From CAWEHQ01 sp051001995 (lineage in GTDB: Bacteria; Actinomycetota; Thermoleophilia; Solirubrobacterales; Thermoleophilaceae): DNA of 10,936 nucleotides. The translations under genes and the position numbers were made by a program. The stretch's first letter is position 1, and each line of letters begins with the position of its first letter. Under the pieces are notes generated by a model that searched no databases, was not told the origin of the DNA, and saw only the letters and a list, made by a program, of their open reading frames with translations. The stretch spans positions 1-10,936 of the forward strand of contig JBPCMT010000051.1 in NCBI GenBank assembly GCA_051001995.1, written 5' to 3'. Shown here in pieces: positions 1-6,906 of this stretch.

Positions 1-8
1 ACCGAGTA

Positions 9-26
9 GGCGGGGCGGCACCCGCC
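9..26 (-). terminator. GC-rich hairpin just after tgt, possible terminator
   Basis: Read on the minus strand, a perfect 6-bp stem (GGCGGG paired with CCCGCC, 6-nt loop) begins 17 nt after the tgt stop codon. It is followed by TACTCGGT rather than a run of T, so it is not a classical intrinsic terminator. The position suits transcript-end formation or mRNA 3'-end protection, but in DNA this rich in G and C such stems also arise by chance. Nothing else can be assigned in bases 1-43. Confidence 0.3.
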
Positions 27-43
27 GCTTCGGAGCCGCGCCC

Positions 44-1249
44 TCAACTCGCGGCGACGCGCCGGTAGGGCGGCTCTCCCCGCGCGAGCGCCGCCTCGAG
101 GTCGTCGAGCTCGTCGGCACGGACGGCTTCGCGCACCCGCTCCAGCAGCGCGGCCAGGAACGTGAGGTTGTGCAGCGTGACGAGCCGCGCGCCCGTCAGC
201 TCCTTGGATCGCGCGAGGTGATGGAGGTAGGCGCGCGTGTGCCGGCGGCAGGCCGGGCAGGGGCAGTCCGCGTCGATCGGCTCGAGGCTCTCGGCGGCGC
301 CGGCTGCCGTGAGGTCGAGCCGAAAGCGCGCCGTCGGGTCCGCCACGAGCGCCGTGCCGTGACGTCCCAGCCGGGTCGGCGTGGCGCAGTCGAAGGTGTC
401 GATGCCGGCGCGGACGCTCCTGACGATGTCGTCCGGGTCTCCGATGCCGAGCAGGTGGCGCGGCCGCTCGTCCGGCAGCGACTCGACCGACCAGCGCACG
501 ACCTCCGCCATCTGGTGCTTGTCGCGCCCGAGCGTCCCCCCGACCGCGATGCCCGCGACCGCCCTCGCGGCAACGGCCTGCGCCGACTGGCGCCGCAGGT
601 CCTCGTGGACGCCGCCCTGGACGATCCCGTAGAGCATCCGGTCGGCGTCGCCGTGGCGCTCGTGCCACTCGATGCAGCGGTCGAGCCAGCGATGCGTGCG
701 CTCGGTGGAGCGATGTGTGTATTCGCGCGTCGCGTGGAACGGCGTGCACTCGTCGAAGGCGAGCGCGATGTCTGTGCCGAGCGCGGCCTGGACCTCCATC
801 GACGTCTCGGGGCCCATGAAGCGCTCGCGTCCGTCGAGGTAGGAGCGAAAGCGAACGCCCTCCTCGTCGATCGAGAGCACGCGGCCCTCGCCATCGCGCC
901 GGCCCCCCTTGCGCTTGACCTCCTCGGCCACCGTCCCGTGGCCCATCGAGAAGACCTGAAAGCCGCCGGAGTCCGTGATGATCGGCCGCCGCCAGCCCAT
1001 GAACTCGTGGAGGCCGCCGAGCCGGCCGATCCGCTCGTGGCCGGGCCTGATGAAGAGGTGGAAGGTGTTGCCGAGGACCATCTGGAACCCCAGCGCCTCG
1101 ACCTCCTCGGCGTGGAGCGACTTGACGGTGGCGGTCGACGCGAGCGGCACGAAGGCCGGCGTCTCGACCTCGCCGTGCGCGGTGCGAAGGACGCCTGTGC
1201 GCGCCGCGCCGGCGCGGGCCATGATCTCGAACCGCGGCGGTTGGCTCAC
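44..1249 (-). CDS. tgt: tRNA-guanine(34) transglycosylase (queuosine biosynthesis)
   Basis: The 401-residue product exchanges the guanine at wobble position 34 of GUN-anticodon tRNAs for a queuine precursor, acting on cytoplasmic tRNA. The family motifs are all visible: TDSGG with general-base Asp93, FDECTP at 165-170, GIVQGG at 208-213, the FDC nucleophile Asp287 and its PTR context, and a zinc site of Cys329, Cys331, Cys334 and His360. The length is normal. Start: GTG at 1249, which places the FEIMARAG segment correctly; ATG codon 10 is an alternative, and no clear Shine-Dalgarno is seen. The substrate loop reads AGIAVGG where the Zymomonas enzyme reads GGLAVGE, so the Glu known there as E235 is replaced, and a short TLGRDK segment follows. 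There is also a basic insert near residues 111-123. It lies 46 bp after gpmI beyond a hairpin, so it may be transcribed with that operon or separately. Confidence 0.96.
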   Translation of the reverse strand: MSQPPRFEIMARAGAARTGVLRTAHGEVETPAFVPLASTATVKSLHAEEVEALGFQMVLGNTFHLFIRPGHERIGRLGGLHEFMGWRRPIITDSGGFQVFSMGHGTVAEEVKRKGGRRDGEGRVLSIDEEGVRFRSYLDGRERFMGPETSMEVQAALGTDIALAFDECTPFHATREYTHRSTERTHRWLDRCIEWHERHGDADRMLYGIVQGGVHEDLRRQSAQAVAARAVAGIAVGGTLGRDKHQMAEVVRWSVESLPDERPRHLLGIGDPDDIVRSVRAGIDTFDCATPTRLGRHGTALVADPTARFRLDLTAAGAAESLEPIDADCPCPACRRHTRAYLHHLARSKELTGARLVTLHNLTFLAALLERVREAVRADELDDLEAALARGEPPYRRVAAS

Positions 1250-1267
1250 CCGGCGGAAGCCTAGCCC

Positions 1268-1287
1268 CGAGCCGCTTGGCCGGCTCG
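1268..1287 (-). terminator. 7-bp hairpin between gpmI and tgt
   Basis: CGAGCCG and CGGCTCG form a perfect 7-bp stem around a 6-nt loop, starting 8 nt after the gpmI stop. No T-tract follows on the minus strand. The placement immediately behind a stop codon suggests a partial terminator, or an RNA-stabilising stem that lowers tgt expression relative to the glycolytic genes. Function is inferred; only the inverted repeat is seen. Confidence 0.4.
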
Positions 1288-1295
1288 CGACGGCG

Positions 1296-2849
1296 CTAGC
1301 GCAGCAGGGACGCGCCGGTCATCTCAGGAGGCTGCTCCATCCCGAGCAGCGCGAGCACGGTCGGCGCGACGTCCGCGAGGATGCCGCCGTCGCGCAGTCC
1401 GCCCACGTCGGCGGTGACGACCAGCGGGACGGGGTTTTTCGAGTGGGCCGTGTCGGGATCCCCGTCCGCGTCGAGCATCTGGTCGGCGTTGCCATGGTCG
1501 GCCGTGACCAGGCAGGCCCCTCCGGCTCCATGCACCGCGCGAACGACGCTTCCCAGGCACTCGTCCACGGTCTCGACGGCGTCGACGGCCGCCGGGACGA
1601 CGCCGGTGTGACCGACCATGTCCGGGTTGGCGAAGTTGATGATCCCGAAGCCGAAGCCCGCGGCAGCCCAGCCGTCGACGAACGCCTCGGCGGCGGCGCG
1701 AGCGCTCATCTCCGGCTTGTGGTCGTAGGTCGGGACGTCGCGTGGCGAATCCACGAGCCGGCGCTCCTCGCCGTCGTGGGCGTCCTCCTCGCCACCGTTG
1801 AAGAAGTAGGTGACGTGAGCGTACTTCTCGGTCTCGGCGACATGCAGCTGGCGCACGCCGCGCGCGGCGAGCACCGAGGCGAGCGTGATCGGGGGCGGCT
1901 CCGGTGGATAGGCGACCGGATAGCCCCAGTCCCCGTGGTACTCGGTGAGCGTCGTCAGGTGCACCTCGGGCGCGTCGCCGCCGGCCGACCGTTCGAACTC
2001 GTGAAACGACGGGTCTCCGATAGCGCGGGTGAGCTGGCGGGCGCGGTCGGGGCGGAAGTTCATCATCAGCACCGCGTCGCCCGGGCGAATTCTCGCCTCC
2101 TCGCCCACCAGCGTCGGCTCGATGAACTCGTCGGTCTCGCCGCGCTCGTAGGCCGCGCGGACCCCCGCCTCGCCGCTGCCGGCCTTCGGCGGCTCCGCGC
2201 TCCCGTGCACGATCGCGTCGTAGGCCAGCTTGGTGCGATCCCAGCGCTGATCGCGGTCCATCGCGTGGTAGCGCCCGCTCACCGACCCCACGCGGCCGCC
2301 GAGCCCCGCGAGCGAGCGCTCGATCGCGGCGAGGTGCCCGGCGCCGGAGTCGGGGGCGGTGTCACGCCCGTCGGTGAAGGCGTGGAGCACGACGTCCGGC
2401 ACCCCCGCCTCGGCCGCGAGCTCGGCGGCGGCGCGCAGGTGCTCGAGGCTGGCGTGGACGCCGCCGTCCGAGACCAGGCCCAGCAGATGCAGCCGGCCGG
2501 CGCGGCTTCCCCTCTCGCAGGCCTCGCGCAGCACGTCGTTGTCGAAGAACGAGCGGTCCGCGACCGCGTCGTCGATTCGCGTCAGGTCCTGGCGAACGAC
2601 GCAGCCGGCCCCGAGGTTGAGATGCCCGACCTCGGAGTTCCCCATCTGACCCTCGGGGAGCCCGACAGCAGCTCCGCTCGTCGCGAGCGTCGTGTGCCCG
2701 CACGAGCGCCAGAGCTCGTCGAAGACGGGCGTGTCGGCGAGCTCGACCGCGTTGCCGGGTCCGGCCGGCGCGAGCCCCCAGCCGTCGAGCACCACCAGGC
2801 AGACCGAAGGCACCGGCGGAGGACCGGGGCCGGCCTCGGGCGGGCTCAT
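1296..2849 (-). CDS. gpmI: 2,3-bisphosphoglycerate-independent phosphoglycerate mutase
   Basis: The 517-residue cytoplasmic metalloenzyme (usually Mn-dependent) interconverts 3- and 2-phosphoglycerate through a phosphoserine intermediate. The alkaline-phosphatase-fold motifs are complete: metal ligand Asp22 in VVLDGWG, nucleophile Ser72 in GNSEVGH, VSDGGVH at 127-132, FTDGRD at 158-163, MMNFRPDRA at 262-270, Lys342 in ETEKYAHVTYFF, Asp410 and His414 in NPDMVGH, Asp451 and His452 in TADHGN, and His469. The length is typical. The frame stays open far upstream, but the start chosen is ATG at 2849: it overlaps the tpiA stop as ATGA and gives a normal N-terminus (about ten residues before the first strand), whereas any longer version would be antisense-like Arg/Gly-rich sequence inside tpiA. 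There is no good Shine-Dalgarno, so translation probably depends on coupling to tpiA. The cofactor-dependent GpmA type is excluded by these motifs. Confidence 0.96.
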   Translation of the reverse strand: MSPPEAGPGPPPVPSVCLVVLDGWGLAPAGPGNAVELADTPVFDELWRSCGHTTLATSGAAVGLPEGQMGNSEVGHLNLGAGCVVRQDLTRIDDAVADRSFFDNDVLREACERGSRAGRLHLLGLVSDGGVHASLEHLRAAAELAAEAGVPDVVLHAFTDGRDTAPDSGAGHLAAIERSLAGLGGRVGSVSGRYHAMDRDQRWDRTKLAYDAIVHGSAEPPKAGSGEAGVRAAYERGETDEFIEPTLVGEEARIRPGDAVLMMNFRPDRARQLTRAIGDPSFHEFERSAGGDAPEVHLTTLTEYHGDWGYPVAYPPEPPPITLASVLAARGVRQLHVAETEKYAHVTYFFNGGEEDAHDGEERRLVDSPRDVPTYDHKPEMSARAAAEAFVDGWAAAGFGFGIINFANPDMVGHTGVVPAAVDAVETVDECLGSVVRAVHGAGGACLVTADHGNADQMLDADGDPDTAHSKNPVPLVVTADVGGLRDGGILADVAPTVLALLGMEQPPEMTGASLLR

Positions 2850-3646
2850 CGGCGACCGCGCGACGCCGTCTTCGCGGCCGCGCCGGCGATCGCCGCCAGG
2901 CTCTCGGGATCGAGGCTCGCTCCGCCCACGAGCGCCCCGTCGAGGTCCGCCTGCCCGAGGAGCTCCTCGGCATTGTCGGGACTCACGCTGCCCCCGTAGA
3001 GGATGCGCACCGCGCGCGCAGCGTCGCTCGAGCGGTCGCCCACCAGGGCGCGGATGAACGCGATCGCCTCCTGGGCCTGCTTGGTCGTCGCGACCCTCCC
3101 GGTGCCGATCGCCCAAACCGGCTCGTAGGCGATCACCACCCCTCGTAGGTCGCCGTCAGCGACGTCCTCGAGCCCCTCCTGCACCTGGTTTCGCAACCTT
3201 CGCTGCGTGTCGCCGGAATCGCGCTCCTCCTCCGACTCGCCGACGCAGAGGATCGGCGTGAGCTCTGCGGCGAGGGCCGCCGGCACCTTCTCGCGCAGCG
3301 CGCGGTCGGTCTCGGCGTTGTAGCGGCGTCGCTCGGAGTGACCGAGGACGACGCTGTCGACCCCGAGCTCTGAGAGCATCGCGGCCGAAATCTCGCCGGT
3401 GAAGGCGCCCTCGGGCGCCTGGTGCATCGTCTGCGCGGCCACCGACACCGGCCGCGGCCCGCTTCCGGCAGCGGTACCGACGGCCTCGACCGTCGCCGCC
3501 AGCGCCGTGAACGGCACGCACACGCCCACGTCCGCCCGGTCGCCGTCGGGCAGCAGCGGCAGCAGCTCCTCCACGTACGTGCGCGCCTGGGCCGCGCTCT
3601 TGTGCATCTTCCAGTTGCCGGCGACCAGCGGACGGCGCTCAGGCAT
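2846..3646 (-). CDS. tpiA: triosephosphate isomerase
   Basis: The 266-residue TIM barrel interconverts dihydroxyacetone phosphate and glyceraldehyde 3-phosphate in glycolysis and gluconeogenesis. Catalytic residues are all present: Asn11 and Lys13 in AGNWKMH, His103 in GHSERRR, and Glu175 in AYEPVWAIGTG, which also begins the flexible loop. The phosphate-binding YGGSVSP (217-223) and GALVGGASL (237-245) segments follow. The C-terminus carries a short basic tail (ASRGRR). Start: ATG at 3646, eight bases inside the end of pgk, with a GGAGG motif at 3656-3660 spaced 9 nt upstream. The frame is open further upstream but that part has no family similarity. The stop overlaps the gpmI start by four bases. 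It is translated from the same message as pgk and gpmI. Confidence 0.97.
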   Translation of the reverse strand: MPERRPLVAGNWKMHKSAAQARTYVEELLPLLPDGDRADVGVCVPFTALAATVEAVGTAAGSGPRPVSVAAQTMHQAPEGAFTGEISAAMLSELGVDSVVLGHSERRRYNAETDRALREKVPAALAAELTPILCVGESEEERDSGDTQRRLRNQVQEGLEDVADGDLRGVVIAYEPVWAIGTGRVATTKQAQEAIAFIRALVGDRSSDAARAVRILYGGSVSPDNAEELLGQADLDGALVGGASLDPESLAAIAGAAAKTASRGRR

Positions 3647-4853
3647 CGTCGAGCGCCTCCACGCCGGGCAGCTCGCGGCCCTCGAGCAGCTCCAGGGCGG
3701 CGCCGCCGCCGGTCGACAGGTGGTCGACCCGCTCGGCGAGGCCGAACTGCGCCAGGGCCGCCGCCGAGTCCCCGCCGCCGACGACCGTGGTGCCGGGCGC
3801 ACGGGCGACGGCCTCCGCCACCGTCCGCGTCCCGGCGGCGAACGGCTCGAGCTCGAACGCGCCCATCGGCCCGTTCCAGAGCACCGTGGCCGCGGACTCG
3901 ATCTCGCGAGCGTAGGAACCGGCCGTGCCTGGCCCGATGTCGAGCCCCATCCACCCGTCCGGCACGTCCACGCCCTCCAGCGGCCGCCGTTCGGCGCCCG
4001 CGGCGAACCGGTCTCCGATCACGAGGTCGGAGGGCAGCAGGAGGCGGCACCGCTGCGAGCTGCCGGCATCCGCCTCCAGCAGGCCGCGCGCCAGCTCCAC
4101 GCCCTCGTCCTCCACCAGCGAATCGCCGGTCGGCCTGCCCTGCGCCCGGAAGAAGCTGAAGCACATCGCGCCGCCGATCAGGATCGCGTCGGCGCGCTGC
4201 GCGAAGCGCTCGATCAGCGCGATCTTGTCGGTCACCTTCGCGCCGCCGAGCACCACGACGAGCGGGCGCTCGGGCGCCTCGGCCACGCCGCGCAGGACGA
4301 TCACCTCGCGCTCCAACAATGGCCCGGCGGCCGCCGGCAGGTGGTGAGCCACCCCCGCGGTCGACGCGTGCGCGCGGTGGGCGGCGCCGAACGCGTCGTT
4401 GACGAAGGCCTCGGCAAGGTCGGCGAGCGCCCGCGCGAGCTCCGGGTCGTTGCGGGTCTCCCCCGCCTCCCAGCGCGTGTTCTCGAGCAGCAGCAGCTCC
4501 CCCGGGTCGAGCCTGTCCACGCCGCGGCGGACCTCCGGGCCGATCACGTCGGGCGCCTCGTGGACACGCGCGTCGAGCAGCTCCGAGAGTCGCGCGGCCA
4601 CCGGCGCCATCGACGTGGCCGGGTCCCGACCCTTCGGGCGGCCGAGGTGCGAGCAGACGACGGTTCGCGCCGATCGCGCCCGGAGCTCCTCGAGCGCCGG
4701 CACCGCGGCGCGGATGCGAGCGTCGTCTGACACGCGGCCGCCGTCGAGCGGGACGTTGAGATCGCAGCGCACGAGCACGCGCTCACCGGCCTCCAGGTCG
4801 AGGTCGCGAAGGGTCTTCTTGCCGAGAGCGGCGCCCGGCGGTCCGGCCGTCAT
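3639..4853 (-). CDS. pgk: phosphoglycerate kinase
   Basis: The 404-residue monomeric kinase transfers phosphate from 1,3-bisphosphoglycerate to ADP. The two-domain family signature is intact. N-terminal substrate-binding residues are Arg29, Asp31 and Asn33 in VRCDLNVP, SHLGRPKG around residues 68-75, LLENTRWE, and NDAFGAAHRAHAST. The C-terminal nucleotide domain shows GGAKVTDKI, GLDIGPGT, LWNGPMGAFE and the glycine-rich GGGDSAAAL. The start is ATG at 4853, 18 bp after the gap stop, giving a short extra N-terminus (MTAGPPGAALG) before the usual KTLRDLDL. No clear Shine-Dalgarno is present in the 18 bp, so coupling to gap is likely. The last eight bases overlap tpiA. Confidence 0.97.
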   Translation of the reverse strand: MTAGPPGAALGKKTLRDLDLEAGERVLVRCDLNVPLDGGRVSDDARIRAAVPALEELRARSARTVVCSHLGRPKGRDPATSMAPVAARLSELLDARVHEAPDVIGPEVRRGVDRLDPGELLLLENTRWEAGETRNDPELARALADLAEAFVNDAFGAAHRAHASTAGVAHHLPAAAGPLLEREVIVLRGVAEAPERPLVVVLGGAKVTDKIALIERFAQRADAILIGGAMCFSFFRAQGRPTGDSLVEDEGVELARGLLEADAGSSQRCRLLLPSDLVIGDRFAAGAERRPLEGVDVPDGWMGLDIGPGTAGSYAREIESAATVLWNGPMGAFELEPFAAGTRTVAEAVARAPGTTVVGGGDSAAALAQFGLAERVDHLSTGGGAALELLEGRELPGVEALDDA

Positions 4854-4871
4854 TCAGGCGATGCCGTCCGC

Positions 4872-5873
4872 TTACAGCAGTCGACCGACCAGGTCGACCA
4901 CGCGATTCGAGTAGCCCCACTCGTTGTCGTACCAGGCGATCACCTTCGCCAGCCCGCCGTCCATGACCATCGTCAGCTCGGCGTCGAAGATCGCCGAGTA
5001 CGGCGACCGCACGATGTCGCTCGACACCAATGGCTCCTCCGTGTAGCGGAGGATCCCCTCGAGCGGGCCGGCGTCGGCGCGCTCGCGGACGGCGGCGTTG
5101 ATGTCGTCCGCGCTCGCCTCGCGCTCGAAGCGGCAGACGAGATCGACCATCGAGCCGGTCGGCAGCGGCGCGCGCACAGCGATCCCGTTCAGCTTGCCGT
5201 CGAGCTCCGGGATCACGGCGCCGATCGCCTTGGCAGCCCCGGTCGAGGTAGGCACGAGGTTGATCGCGGCGGCGCGCGCGCGCCGAAGGTCCTTGTGCGG
5301 GGTGTCCTGGAGCCGCTGGTCGGCCGTGTAGGCGTGGATCGTGGTCATGATCCCGCTCTCGATGCCGAAGGCGTCGTGGAGCACCTTCGCCACCGGGGCC
5401 AGGCAGTTGGTAGTGCACGAGGCGTTCGAGACCACGTGGTGGGAGTCGCGGTCATAGGCGTCCTCGTTGACGCCCAGGGCCAGCGTCACGTCAGGGCCCT
5501 TGGCGGGGGCCGAGATCACGACCTTGCGGGCGCCGGCCTCGAGGTGCTTCGAGGCGCTGTCGCGATCGGTGAAGAGGCCGGTGGACTCGACGACCACGTC
5601 GGCGCCGACTTCGCCCCATGGGAGCGCCGCCGGGTCGCGCTCGGCGAACACGCGCAGCTCCTTGCCGTCCACGACGATCCCGGTCTCGCTCGCCTCGACG
5701 GCGCCCGGGAACGGGCCGAGGATGGAGTCGTAGCGCAGGAGGTGGGCGAGCGTCTGCGTGTCGGTGATGTCGTTGACGCCGACCCAGTCGATGTCGGCAT
5801 CCCTCTCGTGCGCCGCCCGGAAGACGTTCCTGCCGATCCGGCCAAAGCCGTTGATCCCCGCAGCTGTAGCCAA
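4872..5873 (-). CDS. gap: glyceraldehyde-3-phosphate dehydrogenase (type I)
   Basis: The 333-residue product oxidatively phosphorylates glyceraldehyde 3-phosphate. The Rossmann motif INGFGRIGR lies at 7-15, Asp35 after VGVN fits NAD binding, the catalytic Cys153 sits in SNASCTTNC, its partner is His180, and WYDNEWGYS is near the C-terminus. The start is TTG at 5873: the motif then begins at residue 6 as in relatives, and an unusually good Shine-Dalgarno (AAAGGAG, 5879-5885) stands 5 nt upstream. A GTG at 5924 would add 17 residues unlike the family and ignores this site. At the cofactor-selectivity position classical NAD enzymes have Leu-Pro before HKDLRRARAAA; here it is Thr-Pro, so some NADP use cannot be excluded. 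It is probably the first gene of a gap-pgk-tpiA-gpmI unit. Confidence 0.97.
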   Translation of the reverse strand: MATAAGINGFGRIGRNVFRAAHERDADIDWVGVNDITDTQTLAHLLRYDSILGPFPGAVEASETGIVVDGKELRVFAERDPAALPWGEVGADVVVESTGLFTDRDSASKHLEAGARKVVISAPAKGPDVTLALGVNEDAYDRDSHHVVSNASCTTNCLAPVAKVLHDAFGIESGIMTTIHAYTADQRLQDTPHKDLRRARAAAINLVPTSTGAAKAIGAVIPELDGKLNGIAVRAPLPTGSMVDLVCRFEREASADDINAAVRERADAGPLEGILRYTEEPLVSSDIVRSPYSAIFDAELTMVMDGGLAKVIAWYDNEWGYSNRVVDLVGRLL

Positions 5874-5979
5874 ACCGGCTCCTTTCTGGGTGCTCGTCGA
5901 GGTGTCGGCGCGGCGCCAGGGCACTCAGCCGCTCGGCCGCGGCCGAATCTATCAGCGCAACTGCCCTCGACGAGGCGGT
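5874..5979 (-). promoter_or_regulatory. gap leader region with inverted repeats and strong RBS
   Basis: This 106-bp spacer is the longest in the window. In minus-strand order it holds an 11-base inverted repeat CCTCGTCGAGG (5965-5975) just after the rapZ stop; a locally AT-richer patch TGATAGATT (5947-5955) containing a -10-like TAGATT; a perfect 14-base palindrome TCGGCCGCGGCCGA (5933-5946); and the Shine-Dalgarno AAAGGAG (5879-5885). I find no convincing -35 box at normal spacing. The layout suggests an internal promoter or operator boosting the glycolytic genes, but no regulator can be named from the sequence. Confidence 0.35.
5879..5885 (-). promoter_or_regulatory. gap: Shine-Dalgarno deciding the TTG start of gap
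   Basis: AAAGGAG on the minus strand ends 5 nt before TTG at 5873. It matches the anti-Shine-Dalgarno far better than anything before the other housekeeping genes here, and fixes the start so that the Rossmann motif begins at residue 6, as in other GAPDHs. A strong site combined with a weak TTG codon may set initiation rate for the coupled downstream genes. Confidence 0.8.
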
Positions 5980-6873
5980 TCAGGCGGTCGTCGGCGGCTT
6001 GTCCACGTCGCGGTGCACGACGTCCACGATGTACTCCTTGCGGTCGGCGTAGTGGCGCGCCAGGTGGTCAGCGATCACCACCGAACGGTGGCGGCCGCCC
6101 GTGCAGCCGATCCCGATCGTGAGGTGAGCCTTGCCCTCCCGCACATAGGCGGGGAGCAGGTAGTCGAGCAGCGGCAGCAGGCGGTCGTAGAAGTCGTCGA
6201 TGCCGTCGGAGCTCTCGACGTAGTCCACGACCCGCGGGTCGAGTCCGGTCAGCGCACGCAGGTCGTGCTCGTAGTGGGGATTCGGCAGGAAGCGGACGTC
6301 GAAGGCCAGGTCGGCGTCCCGCGGCGCGCCGTGCTTGAAGCCGTAGGTGAGGAAGGTGACCGCCATGCGTCCGATCGCCTCGCGCGGGAGCATCTTGTCC
6401 GCCACGACCTGCCGCAGACGGGCGGCCGACAGGTCGGTGGTGTCGATCGACACGTCGGCGCGCGCCCGAAGCGGCGCGAGCAGCTCGTGCTCCGCGCGGA
6501 TGCCCGAGAGCGGCTGGCCGCCCGGCGCCAGGGGATGGCGTCGGCGGGTCTCCTTGTAGCGGTCCACGAGCACCTCCTCCGCCGCCTCCAGAAACAGCAG
6601 CCGGTGGGGCGTGCCGCGCGCGGCCAGCTCGTCGAGGACCTGGGGGATGCCTCCGAAGTACTCGCCGCCGCGCACGTCGCAGACGACGGCCGCGCGCTCG
6701 ACCTTGCTGCCCTCGTGGCGAAAGAGGTCCGACAGCGAGCCGATCATCTCGGGCGGCAGGTTGTCCACGCAGAAGTAGCCGGCGTCCTCGAAGCACGCCA
6801 TCGCCTGCGACTTGCCGGCGCCCGACAGCCCGGTGATCACGACGAAGTCTTCCATCCGGCGGTGGCGATTCAT
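5980..6873 (-). CDS. rapZ: RapZ/YvcJ family nucleotide-binding protein
   Basis: The 297-residue P-loop protein binds and hydrolyses ATP or GTP. In enterobacteria RapZ senses glucosamine-6-phosphate and delivers the GlmZ small RNA to RNase E; in Gram-positives (YvcJ) the role is less clear. The Walker A motif GLSGAGKS is at 15-22, a Walker B-like strand AAVVCDVRGG at 61-70, and the C-terminal domain has the diagnostic TYGFKHG, DVRFLPNPHY and IGIGCTGGRHRSV segments. The length is normal. The start used is ATG at 6873; ATG at codon 7 (6855) is equally family-like, and neither has a good Shine-Dalgarno. It follows uvrC by 29 bp through a chain of overlapping start-stop codons. Unusually, yvcK and whiA, its common partners, do not follow; gap does. 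Confidence 0.94.
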   Translation of the reverse strand: MNRHRRMEDFVVITGLSGAGKSQAMACFEDAGYFCVDNLPPEMIGSLSDLFRHEGSKVERAAVVCDVRGGEYFGGIPQVLDELAARGTPHRLLFLEAAEEVLVDRYKETRRRHPLAPGGQPLSGIRAEHELLAPLRARADVSIDTTDLSAARLRQVVADKMLPREAIGRMAVTFLTYGFKHGAPRDADLAFDVRFLPNPHYEHDLRALTGLDPRVVDYVESSDGIDDFYDRLLPLLDYLLPAYVREGKAHLTIGIGCTGGRHRSVVIADHLARHYADRKEYIVDVVHRDVDKPPTTA

Positions 6874-6906
6874 CGGCTCATCGCCCGGGGCGGCTCATCG
6901 GCTCAC
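6870..6906 (-). other. start-stop relay between uvrC and rapZ
   Basis: The uvrC stop lies in GTGA. The GTG there opens a three-codon frame ending in TGA; that stop sits in ATGA, whose ATG opens a six-codon frame ending in ATGA; that ATG opens a three-codon frame whose stop again sits in ATGA, and that last ATG is the rapZ start. The codons run GTG 6906, ATG 6898, ATG 6881, ATG 6873. The pattern rests on a direct repeat (CATCGGCTCA on the plus strand at 6871-6880 and 6896-6905). It could let a terminating ribosome hop from uvrC to rapZ without a Shine-Dalgarno, or it may be a chance by-product of the repeat. Confidence 0.5.

Noticed and set aside
975..2999. Long plus-strand open frame antisense to tgt, gpmI and tpiA
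   Set aside because: It lies opposite three intact enzymes, has Arg/Ala/Gly-rich sequence with no recognisable domain, and is the expected shadow of high third-position GC on the other strand.
2850..3116. Extended gpmI start at 3116
   Set aside because: The extension lies in another frame of tpiA, is Arg/Gly-rich, and would precede the conserved N-terminal strand by about 100 residues; the ATGA overlap at 2849 fits better.
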